A stretch of DNA of 64,000 nucleotides. It comes from Gigaspora margarita (Eukaryota; Glomeromycota; Glomeromycetes; Diversisporales; Gigasporaceae). Position 1 is the stretch's first letter. Each line of letters starts with the position of its first letter. The notes below the pieces were generated by a model that had not been told where the DNA came from, searched no databases, and saw nothing but the letters and a program-made list of their open reading frames with translations. Made by a program: the position numbers and the translations under genes. The stretch lies in assembly GCA_009809945.1 (NCBI GenBank), contig WTPW01002537.1, positions 1 to 64,000 of the forward strand. Direction: 5' to 3'. Below, in pieces: positions 15,301 through 23,577 of the stretch.

Positions 15301-18300
15301 AATTAGCTGGTAAATATAAGTTCACAAGTTTTAATTTTTAAAATCATGATTTTATAATTTTATTAAATATTTATCTGATAAATATTTTAATATATGCTTC
15401 TATCAAATTATTAGTCTGTAAATATGAATTTTATTTTTTAAAATTATTATTTATAATTTTTAAAATATATATTTTACAATATTTAAACAAATATTTTATT
15501 TTACTATTAGGAGGTGAGTATCAACTTGAATTATTATTTATAATTTTCAAAATATGTATTTTACAATATTTAAACAAATATTTTGTAAAATTATTAGTCC
15601 ATAAGTATTAATTTTAGTTTTTAAAATTTTTTGATATTCAAGATTTTATAACATTTAAACAAAATTTCTATCAAATTATTAGCAGGCAAGCATAAAAATT
15701 ATTTTTTAAAAATATTATTTATGATTTTCAAACTATATTTTTACAATATTTGAATATATATCTTTTTAAAATATTAGTGGGTAAGTAATAAAGTTTATTT
15801 TTTAAAATTATTATTTATGATTTGGGGTTGAGTCAGTAGAAAAGGGACAAATCATTTTTAGTAAAATTTTTTTAATTTTTAAATTTAAATATCTTAACAA
15901 CTATTTAATCAAATTTGCTAAAAAAATTTTTATTTTAATCTTGAAATTATATAGGATTAAAATAAAAAAATTTATTAAATTTATTAAGATAGTTGTTAAG
16001 ATATTTAAGTTTAAAGTCAAGAAAACTTTTACTTAGAAAAATTTGTCCCTTTTCTACTGACTCACCCCTATTTTTAAAATATGTTTTTACAATATTTAAC
16101 GAATATTTTTTTTAAATTATTAGCGAGTAAGTATAAACTTTATTATACAGAATGCTTATATTAAAGTGGCCCATTTTGATATATAAAAAATTTGAGTGAA
16201 TTGAATTTAAATAATAATCTTCAAACAGAAACAGATATAAAGTTTTTATTTTAAGATAATTCTGTAAGTCTTTTTATTATAGAATTTGCTTTTGCTACTT
16301 ATAGCAAACTTTTTATTGAATATATATATATATATTCAAAATCAATTTAAAAAAATTATTGAAAAATTGTCAAAATGGGCTCTTTTAATATAGGGCACTT
16401 TATATTTGTATCTAAAAGTTTATTGTGTTTTAAATAATACTTTTTATAAATTTCTAATACCTTTTTTCTTTTATAAGGTTGTAAGTATATAGTTATTATA
16501 ATTTTACTATATTTTTAATACTTTTTTTATAAAATTATAATGCATATTTTTTTTTATTAGAACGTAAGTATATAGTTGCTAAAATTTAATTCAATTTTTA
16601 TATTGACTAATTATAACTTAAAATATATATTTTTATTTATCAAATTATTAGTTGGTAGATATAAATTTTATTAATAAAAAATTATTTACTATACAAATGA
16701 ATTGTTTAGCTTGAAAAAATATTTTTTAATTATTTTTAAAATAAATATTTTAACAAATATTTTTGTAAAAAAATTAGCCGGTAAGTATAAGCTTTATTAT
16801 ATTTATTTATAAAATTATTATTAATGAATTTAAAAATAAATCTACAAACTTGTAATTTTTTTTGTTAAATTATTAGTGTGTAAGTATATGCTTTAGTATA
16901 TTTGGTTTTAAAATTTTTATTTGATTTTTCAATTACATTTTTCTATATCTAATAATATATATTTTAACATGTATTTTAATAAATGCTTTTGTCAACTATT
17001 AGAGCGTAAGTATAAACAATATTATATTTATTTATAATTTACTAAAATATTTTAACAAATACTTCTATTAAATTTTTAGCAAGTAAGTATAGGTTTTTTA
17101 TATTTGTTATTAAAAAGTTTATTTGATTTTAAATTATGCTATTTATAAATTTATTACTATATTTTCATTTATTGAATTATTAGTGGGTATATATAAATTT
17201 TATTTTATTTACTTTTAAGGTTTTTATTTGATTTTTATAATACATATTTTTTCTTTATTGGATTATTAGCAAGTAAGTATAAGCTTTAGTAAATTTATAT
17301 TAAATTTATTTTATGTTTTTAAATAATCTATTTTAACTTTATAATCTATTTATTATTGATTATTAGATAGTAAGTATAAGCTTTATTATATTTTTTATTT
17401 GATATTTTTTAAATTATGTTATTAATTTATAAAATGCTCATTTTTTGTCAAATTTTTAGCTGGTATACATAAGCATTATTATATGTTTTAATATTTTATT
17501 TGAAATATATTTATTGAATTTAATTTATACTATATTATATTATAACTTTATAATACATATTTTTTTATTAATTTATTAGTGAGTAAGTATAAACTTTATT
17601 ATATTTGTTTTTAAACTTTTTATTTGATAATTTTAAATAATATTATCTATTACTTTATATTTTATTTGATTGAATTAATAGCCTGTAAGTATAAGCTTCA
17701 TTATATTTGACTTTCAAATTATTTATAATTTAAAAATGTGAATTAATAAATATTTAAAATATTTATATTAATTTATTAGCAAGTAATATAAGTTTTATTA
17801 TATTTGTTTCTAATTTTCCTGTTTGATAATTTTAAATAAAGTTATTTATAATTTTATAATATTATTGTTTTTTTTTGAATAATTAGCAAGTAAGTATTAT
17901 ATTATTTTTTCTAAATTTTGATAAATTTTAATAAATATTATTTATAACTATATAACCATTTTTTATTGAATTATTAGTCAGTAAGTATATATTTCTAATA
18001 TTTACTTATTTTTTAAATTATATCATTAATTATTGTATAATATAAATTTTTTCTTGTAAATTATTAGATGGTATGCATAGTTGTGTTATAATTAATTAAA
18101 ATTTATTATTTGATACGTTTAAATTATTTATTTTTATATCTAATAACATATTTTAATAAATTCTTTTGTAAAAATTATTAGCTGGTGTATCTGATCAATA
18201 TTTTAACCTGTAATTCTATTAAATGATTATCAAGTAAATATAAGCTCTATTTTTTAAAAATTACTATCTATGATTTCAAAATATATATTTATAATATTTA

Positions 18301-19525
18301 AACAAATTTTTTGCCAAATTATTAGATTGTAAGTATGAGCTTTATTATATTTATTTCTAAAATTTTACTATATTTTAAATCATACTATTTATAAATTTGT
18401 AACCCATTTTTTCTATTAGTCTGTAAGTATATAGTTACAAAAATTTCACTTGATTTTTATTTTATGTTATATTAATTTAACTTTCTAATAAATATTTTCT
18501 CTTATAAATTATTAGTTAGTGAGTATTAATTTATTATTAAAAATTATTTATCATCCAGTGAATTTTTTCTGTTTAAAAAAAAACTTTAGCATCTTGGCAT
18601 ACAGTACCATGCATAATAAATAAGTTATATATAAATTTTGTAAAAAAACTCTGGGTGATAAATAAATAAATTACTTTTAATATATTAATCTTAAAATTTT
18701 TATTTTTAAAATGGTTTTACAAAATTACACCACTGGTGCTCAACACCACAATGTTATTCACCAATCAAATTTTTTAAATGCAGTGTAATGTAAAGATCAG
18801 GTGTAACATAAAATTTTGTTGTTTTCCTATTTTTTTTAAAAAAATATCTTCTAACTCAAAATTTTATCTATGAAGTCATCTTTTTTTTTTTAAAAAAAAA
18901 AAGATCCTTGTAAAATTTTACTATATACTATATCTTATCCTAACACTAACTATTAACTCTAATTTTATATCTTATTAAATTAAATTTTGGTTTTTTTGCT
19001 TATTTTTTGATATTGATCTTCATGTTACATTGCATACTGCTGTACTGGTGTTGAACACCAGTGGTGCGATTTAGTGTTACTGTTTTAAAATATGCATTCA
19101 ACAAATATTTTAACAAAAATTTTGTCAATTTATATAGTATGTAAGTATATGTTGTATTGCATTTAATTTTAAAATTATATTTAACAAATATTTTTTGTCA
19201 AATTATTAGCGGGTAAGTAAAAGTTTGATTATATTTATTTTTACTATTATTATTGATTTTAAAATATGCTATCTACAAACTTATGCATATTTTTTGTTGA
19301 TTATTAGTAAGTAAGTAGCTTTAGTGTGTTTGATTTTAAAATTTTCATTTTATTTTTAAATTACATATTTTCTATATCTAATAATAAATGCCTAAGTCAC
19401 ATTATTGATAATTAAATAATTGGTGGTAATATATTTTATTAATTTTTAAATTATATATTTTATCTAACAATATATATTTTTAAAAGAAGCATCTGTCAAG
19501 AACATGCGACATCTTAAATTGTTAA
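178..19525 (+). CDS. cysteine-rich repeat protein encoded by about 155 three-base exons (5' end missing)
   Basis: Seen: about 155 sites have the form TTATTAG, three variable bases, GTAAGTATAA, mostly 80-115 bp apart. This is an acceptor, a 3-nt exon and a donor. Reading each codon as the last two bases of one triplet plus the first base of the next (phase 2 introns) gives about 160 codons with no stop. In phase 0, 12 triplets are stops (nine TGA, two TAA, one TAG); phase 1 also has stops. The product has about 35 Cys in six modules, C-X5/6-CC-X3-6-CC-X3-8-C, for example DDCCSGQTCCGGFC in module 4. The terminal exon starts at 19501 after CTAAC (19465) and an AAG acceptor, adds two more Cys, and stops at 19523. 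Most introns carry TTTTAAC or TTTATAATAC upstream of the acceptor, like branch sites. The start codon and any signal peptide are not in the window. Known: disulfide-rich repeat proteins of this spacing are usually extracellular. Inferred: a secreted cysteine-rich protein of unknown role. The family was not identified and no toxin function is claimed. Confidence 0.85.
3761..6345 (+). repeat. module 2 of the triplet-exon gene
   Basis: Triplet exons start at 3761, 3844, 3954, 4032, 4136, 4229, 4332, 4417, 4515, 4613, 4708, 4816, 4910, 4993, 5108, 5203, 5274, 5375, 5462, 5805, 6082, 6161, 6253 and 6340. The last is six bases long (6340-6345) and encodes one additional whole codon. Cysteines come from 4417, 4993, 5108, 5462, 5805 and the second half of 6340, giving C-X5-CC-X3-CC-X4-C. 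An acidic stretch (SEDDD) lies between the first Cys and the CC pair. The donor at 3764 is GC. Confidence 0.83.
5867..6005. mobile_element. possible short MITE in an intron
   Basis: The intron between triplet exons 5805 and 6082 is longer than its neighbours. It contains an imperfect inverted pair, CATTGAGTATTCATAT near 5876 and its partner near 5993, plus an inverted AATTTTTCTAAT/ATTAGAATTT-like pair. No target duplication could be fixed. Confidence 0.3.
6406..6633. mobile_element. MITE inside a long intron of the triplet-exon gene
   Basis: The terminal inverted repeats start ACTTGCACTACTAGCTAGT at 6406 and end at 6633, where the reverse complement reads ACTTGCACTAGTGGCTATG. The insertion lies between exons 6340 and 6699. 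It replaces much of the module-specific long-intron core found at the matching place in other modules. No ORF is present. Confidence 0.6.
6699..9216 (+). repeat. module 3 of the triplet-exon gene
   Basis: Triplet exons start at 6699, 6803, 6890, 6961, 7076, 7160, 7263, 7334, 7440, 7546, 7649, 7758, 7857, 7947, 8061, 8144, 8231, 8314, 8403, 8831, 8933, 9026, 9123 and 9214. Cysteines come from 7334, 7947, 8061, 8403, 8831 and 9214, giving C-X5-CC-X3-CC-X3-C with a CCSGTCC core. The exon at 8144 is TAG, a stop only if read in phase 0. The donor after 7440 is ATAAGTAT, with the +1 G replaced by A. The donor at 9217 is GC. Confidence 0.85.
9605..12223 (+). repeat. module 4 of the triplet-exon gene
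   Basis: Triplet exons start at 9605, 9711, 9840, 9917, 10019, 10110, 10207, 10285, 10390, 10494, 10597, 10692, 10778, 10869, 10976, 11050, 11149, 11242, 11324, 11416, 11833, 11930, 12026, 12123 and 12221. Cysteines come from 10285, 10869, 10976, 11416, 11833 and 12221, giving C-X5-CC-X4-CC-X3-C. This module is the most like module 3 and the first part of module 5, sharing the GGFCKV link. The donor at 10695 is GC. Confidence 0.86.
14810..14950. mobile_element. possible foldback element in an intron
   Basis: Inverted segments (CTGTGATTGG near 14850 against CTAATCACAG near 14926; TAGAAATCTAGAAA near 14817 against its partner near 14889) suggest an inserted inverted-repeat element. It lies in the long intron 14548-15306. 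The boundaries are not resolved. Confidence 0.35.
15031..15235. mobile_element. MITE with GGAGACATGTCTCC termini
   Basis: The left end reads TGGAGACATGTCTCCATGG and the right end is its reverse complement with one mismatch. The termini are themselves palindromic. It is inserted in the intron between exons 14545 and 15307. An open frame on the minus strand here is only element sequence. Confidence 0.7.
15824..16068. mobile_element. MITE with long near-perfect terminal inverted repeats
   Basis: The ends are GGGGTTGAGTCAGTAGAAAA and its reverse complement (one indel). The TIR continues through GGGACAAAT, and further inverted similarity (TAACAACTAT / ATAGTTGTTA) extends inward. It is inserted in the intron between exons 15778 and 16124. 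The flanking intron halves (ATTTATGATTT and TTTTTAAAATATG) rejoin into a normal intron. Confidence 0.8.
16149..16400. mobile_element. MITE with AAAGTGGCCCATTTTG-type termini
   Basis: The left arm TATATTAAAGTGGCCCATTT at about 16157 pairs with the right arm ending near 16400, whose reverse complement reads TATATTAAAAGAGCCCATTT. The AT-rich centre contains a (TA)n tract. It sits in the intron between exons 16124 and 16478. Confidence 0.65.
16778..19525 (+). repeat. module 6 and terminal exon of the triplet-exon gene
   Basis: Triplet exons start at 16778, 16877, 17003, 17080, 17184, 17270, 17367, 17460, 17580, 17682, 17780, 17887, 17978, 18068, 18182, 18231, 18326, 18420, 18516, 19138, 19210 and 19308, followed by the terminal exon 19501-19525. 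Cysteines come from 17460, 18068 and 18182, and two whole Cys codons lie in the terminal exon (19505, 19520). At 18516 the Cys triplet of other modules has become one for Tyr. The intron 18185-18230 is only 46 bases and its acceptor is TAT instead of TAG. Skipping the exon at 18231 would create a stop, so this junction is either decayed, misread or truly noncanonical. The terminal intron (19311-19500) contains a possible lost exon near 19423 whose acceptor lacks the A. Confidence 0.7.
18724..19070. mobile_element. MITE with CACTGGTGYTCAACACCA termini
   Basis: The left TIR (CACCACTGGTGCTCAACACC) matches the reverse complement of the right end (CACCACTGGTGTTCAACACC). The interior contains a GATCAGGTGTAAC motif and a CTTGTAAAATTTTACTAT motif related to the MITEs at 20.45-20.7 kb and 37.98 kb. 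It is inserted in the long intron 18519-19137 of the triplet-exon gene. Confidence 0.75.
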
Positions 19526-19990
19526 CGAATTTAAGGGACCAACGTAAATTTTTCTAAGTTGAGGCTCATATGCACGAATTTCCACGAATTTCTGGCGTGA
19601 GGAGATAATGTGAGATGGTTGCTGGATTTTGAATTTCGTTTTTGGTTCCCTTTTTTTATTCAATCACCTTTTTATTTTTTTATTTTTTACTTTTTTTTAT
19701 TATTTTTATTTTTTTTATTTATTTTCATTTTTTTTTTTGCTATCTCCTTTTATGCACAATTTTTTTCTTTTCCGTTTTATTGTTTTTCTTCTTCTTTTAT
19801 TTATTATTGTTCTTTTTAATATTTTTTAGCGATCATCGCTTACATGATGCAACAAGTCACTTTCATCAAATTATGTTTACTTTTTAAAATCATATAACTA
19901 TAGAATTTAAAACTTATCAAAAAAATAATTGATAATAACTATTATTTTCAAGTAATTTACTATTTGTTCGTTAAATTTTTGAAAAAGCTT
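19526..19990. other. 3' flank of the triplet-exon gene with a pyrimidine tract
   Basis: No gene is supported here. The stretch 19645-19830 is a nearly pure T/C tract on the plus strand (T-rich with scattered C), which produces several overlapping low-complexity open frames that I reject. It may be the 3' UTR and flank of the gene ending at 19525. No clear AATAAA signal was singled out. Confidence 0.4.
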
Positions 19991-20289
19991 AAATATTAAA
20001 GATATGAGCTTATATTGGAAAAGATTTAGAAGCTAAGGTAGATACACGAGTATTATGAGAAATCAATCATCCCCGACATTTAATTTTTAGGCATGCCGAA
20101 ATTCTAAATAATGCCATAATTCTGAATAATGTAGAAATGTCTAAATTAAGAACAAATACAGTCTTTTTATTGTATATATGTGCTAAATATTAAATGTCCC
20201 CCATTACGTTCCAGGCAATTAAAATTGGTATTTTATTTAGTGCAGGATTTTTCCTTCTTAAACAAAAGGGTCTTGAACTTTTGCATTAG

Positions 20290-20990
20290 CTTACAATTAT
20301 CAATATGGTATTTGTATTGAGAAAGACGAAAAATGTCTTTTGAATATTATATAAAAGCAGTTGAGTTAGAAAATTCTGTTGTGATGAGTGAAATTATTAA
20401 TTGTTATTAGAAAGAATTTATCAACGTATATGCGATGTTGTCGCATCTGTTGCAGATCATAAGATCATGTGTAACATAAAATCAAAACAATTAAAATAAC
20501 ACATTTTTGTTGGTTATGGTTAGGGTGAGCTAAGAGTAGTGTGTAGGCTGGAGAAGGGTGTTTTATAGTAAAATTTTGCAAGGAATTTTTTTTGTTAAAA
20601 CTCGAAGAGTAGTTTCATATACTAAATTTTGAGTTTATGAAATTTTCTGATCGTGCTACGTTACACATGATTTAAATTTTGATTGGTCGATCATGTAAAA
20701 GCGACATATAAGTTACCTCGCCTATGCGATGAATAAATGCACTCTTTGTTGTTATTATGAAAATCTCGAAATAAATTATACTTAATTAATACTGAAATTC
20801 GAAATAGGGCTTCCTGCGCGTTGCTTCGCGATACGGTATTATAAAAGATCAGCTGATTTGGATGATACTATTGGAATATTAAATACTTATTGGCATTCAT
20901 TATGAATCTGGGTTTGGGTTGATCAAGATAATAATAAAGCATTTGAATGCTATAAAACTCTGCTAATCTTGGTTGAAGCAGCATGAATAA
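20290..20990 (+). pseudogene. Sel1-repeat relic, copy X
   Basis: Broken Sel1-type repeats are readable in pieces: GIEKDEK near 20320, a KQLS-like continuation, then NKAFECYKTLL near 20935-20965. The same relic is better preserved at 27.28-27.70 kb, where it reads DEKKAFECYMKAVVLENS. Known: Sel1 repeats are alpha-helical adaptor repeats, greatly expanded in Glomeromycotina and often next to kinases. Copy X carries stops, frameshifts and an inserted MITE, so it is non-functional. Confidence 0.65.
20430..20730. mobile_element. MITE inserted in the Sel1 relic, absent from the duplicate copy
   Basis: Inverted motifs ATCATGTGTAACAT near 20466 and ACGTTACACATGAT near 20658, with GCGATGT/ACATCGC-like outer ends, define an inverted-repeat element. 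The matching place in the duplicate (about 27415-27440) lacks it. Exact ends are uncertain. The interior resembles the MITEs at 18.7 and 38 kb (CTTGCAAAATTTT-like core). Confidence 0.55.
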
Positions 20991-21012
20991 ATTTCTTGAT
21001 TTTAACAAAATA

Positions 21013-21076
21013 GTAAGGCCGGACCAATTAAATTCGCTGTTTTACATTACCCTCAAAGTCCCTCACCCTCTCATAG

Positions 21077-21109
<33 letters not shown>

Positions 21110-21172
21110 CACTATATCCCCAAGAGGTAGAGGGGGTGATGTTAAACACAGAATTTAATTGGTCTGGCCTAA
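21013..21172. mobile_element. MITE (TAAGGCCGGACCAATTAAAT family), copy 1
   Basis: The left end TAAGGCCGGACCAATTAAAT is the inverted counterpart of the right end (reverse complement TTAGGCCAGACCAATTAAAT). The TIR-like similarity extends about 50 bases to a central (TA)n tract. An orthologous copy lies at 27721-27888 in the duplicated unit, so the insertion predates the duplication. The open frame across it is a by-product. Confidence 0.8.
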
Positions 21173-21179
21173 TCATCAC

Positions 21180-22310
21180 TAATTTAGGCATTTAGTCATA
21201 TTGTATAATGTATGTTTAGTCATCTATTTAGACATTTAGTCAAATTTANTATTTTGACATTTCGACACGAAATTGTCTATATGTACGACTAAACAAATGT
21301 ATATTATCGTTATACATGAATATCTGTATTTACATAATATTTACTTTTACAGGCAATATAATACTGTAATTGTCCGAAGTTAAAATTTTGGACACATGTC
21401 CGTGACTGGACTTCCAGACTGTCCGGTGTACATGTCTCTATCCCATGACTACCAGTTTTAATAAAAATTTATTTTTGGTTGATGTTGCAAAGAAAGCGGT
21501 TTTATAGACGAAACTCCGGGTTTTGAAAAAGAAGATTTCACGTAACACTTGGTCCATTAATTGAAATCCGATTGGTGCATCTAGCCATATGTGTTGACGA
21601 AGTCATGTTAGGGTTATTATCGCGAGGATAACCAGATTTGTGAATTGTATGAAATAGAGGTTTATATGAAAAGATAATAGACATGCACGTGATTGTATTC
21701 GATAGAAATTATAGATATGCATACTGGTGCATATGACAGAGATTGAGATACATGTGGAAGGAAATGGTGAATCTCAGTGCTTTCTTATTTCGATTGTCTT
21801 GTCTTGTTCGCTTGTTCTCTCCGCTGCTCGATTACGATCTGTGTTAGGCCTGCCACCCCGCCCTCATTCGTTGCACCTGGTACCTTGCTCGTTGTCAAGT
21901 GTAGTGAGTTGAATGCGCAGACCATAGCGTGTGGCTCGAACTTTATTCTTTTTTTTAAAGTAGAATGTGCCGCCCGTATTTTCTATCCTCATTTTTGCTT
22001 CGTCACGTGAGGATATCCACGTGTACAGTATGCAATAACAGAAGAGAAAAGTGTTGAAGTGGAGCACTACTCCATCATGTATCTTCATAAAGGTTATGAT
22101 GTTTGATAAGGAAATCCAAGCGAGAATAATATTCTGCCATTCATCTAATCTTCTAACAAACCATAGCTGTACAAATAAATTCTTATTAGCAACACTGTTT
22201 AGTTTAATAAAATGTGGGTGTGAGCATAGAGACAGAACTCCAATAATTCATTCAATCACTTTTAAGGATTTTTAATGTTTAACATGTATTAGAGTTATAT
22301 AATCAAAAGT
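21180..22310. other. intergenic sequence, partly duplicated at 27.9-29.0 kb
   Basis: 21200-21450 and 22140-22290 align by eye with 27900-28140 and 28870-29010. The middle part (about 21460-22060) has no counterpart and is less AT-rich, which suggests an inserted or deleted element, but no ends were found. Short open frames here are overlapping on both strands and have no recognisable motif. No gene is supported. Confidence 0.5.
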
Positions 22311-22318
22311 CTTACTAG

Positions 22319-22882
22319 TAGAGATGTGCCTTATGCATTAGGCATGCTGAACTATGCATTGCATAATGCTGCATAATGTAATGCAAGACTTGTAAAATTT
22401 AAAAATGCACATAGAGATTATTATATAATTTTGTTTCAATTAAAATTATGTAATTGCTTTTATTCTAACAATATTTTTTTAAATTAGAATATATAAATTA
22501 TACATATTTCTTTTCAATTTGCCACAATAGTTTTTAGTAAAAAATTTCTTGACCAAACTTCTATTACTATATATTGTTGATTTTGCTATTTAATATTTAA
22601 TAGCTAATCTAATTTAATACATACATTACGTTACTATATTAGTAATACAACCTAACTTAACCGCTTTTGAACTTTCTAATGACTTGTTCTTGCTGATTTC
22701 AGCAATTTGAAAGTGTGCTAATTATTATATACTACTATTATATGCATTAGTGTTATTCTTAATAAAAAAATCCAATAAAGTAATATAGTATATAAAAATG
22801 CAGGATTGCATAATGCATCATGCTGCATAATGTTGCATTATGCAATGCAAAGACAAAAAAAACCTGAATTCGCACATCACTA
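22319..22882. mobile_element. non-autonomous hAT element with 8-bp target duplication
   Basis: The ends are TAGAGATGTGC and its inverted partner (reverse complement TAGTGATGTGC), flanked by the direct repeat CTTACTAG at 22311-22318 and 22883-22890. An 8-bp duplication and TAG-type short termini are hallmarks of hAT transposons. The 564-bp interior has no transposase. It contains many TGCATAATG motifs in both orientations near the two ends, possibly subterminal transposase-binding repeats. The duplicated unit at about 29.1 kb lacks the element. Confidence 0.88.
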
Positions 22883-23577
22883 CTTACTAGCCATAGTAGC
22901 TGATAAATATCGAAAAATCACTGCATATAGCATCAAAATCCTGACGCAATTAAAATTTTTCTTATGAAAATGACTTGTGAATCTTTCATAAAAAAAATAT
23001 TTCTACATACGTTTATTCATAGAAAATACGTCAACATATAATAATACTCTGCTGACATGCAAAAAGTACAAAAATAATAGTATAAAACGACAGAGTACTA
23101 TTATCTAGTTTAGAATGCCAAAAATCATATAGTAGCAAATAAAAAAAATATATCATTATTTCACAATCTACTGAAATGACTTTATTATTAACAAAACCTG
23201 AATAATGGTGCCTATAATTTTATTATAAAATAAAAGAAGCTTCACATAAAAAAATACTTTTCACATAATTCAATCATAAAATTCCACAAATTTTGCTATA
23301 AAATTTATTACTTTTAGTATTTTTAATAATTAAATTTTAAAAAGGATAATATAATTTAGGCAATTTATAATAACCATTAATATACATGAATATTATATTA
23401 ATGGTAAAATGTGAATGAAATTTTCTGTTTAAAAAAAATATACAAATATTAATAATCAATATTTACGTAATTTGCATAATATTAATAAACATTTTTTTAT
23501 TTAATATTTTCATAATCAATGTTTTTTTTTATTTCTATATCTTTAGCTAGTAAAACTATTTTAAAAACAACAAAAAC

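Larger units (their letters stand above)
12618..16654 (+). repeat. module 5 of the triplet-exon gene, with extra exons and several MITEs in introns
   Basis: Triplet exons start at 12618, 12722, 12851, 12928, 13030, 13110, 13213, 13302, 13410, 13513, 13606, 13712, 13808, 13899, 13989, 14092, 14187, 14283, 14377, 14451, 14545, 15307, 15415, 15511, 15598, 15683, 15778, 16124, 16478, 16561 and 16652. Cysteines come from 13302, 13899, 13989, 14545, 15307 and 16652, giving C-X5-CC-X5-CC-X8-C. The final loop is longer than in the other modules because of additional triplet exons at 15415-16561. Noncanonical donors are GC at 12621 and 15686 and AT at 15601. Four inserted inverted-repeat elements lie between exons and leave every triplet intact. 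Confidence 0.82.

Noticed and set aside
178..19390. Plain AT-rich satellite or centromere repeat
   Set aside because: The unit has two constant blocks around exactly three free bases, and those bases read as one stop-free cysteine-rich protein. A neutral satellite would not do this. A protein-binding split motif would explain the blocks but not the reading frame.
178..19390. Triplets read as whole codons (phase 0) or in phase 1
   Set aside because: Phase 0 contains 12 stop triplets (for example TGA at 4613, 4816, 4910 and 10692; TAG at 8144; TAA at 9917). Phase 1 contains stops (for example across 3844/3954 and 6961/7076) and gives no cysteine periodicity.
19610..19887. Phe/Leu-rich open frames
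   Set aside because: Translation of a T/C tract in all three frames; no start context or conservation.
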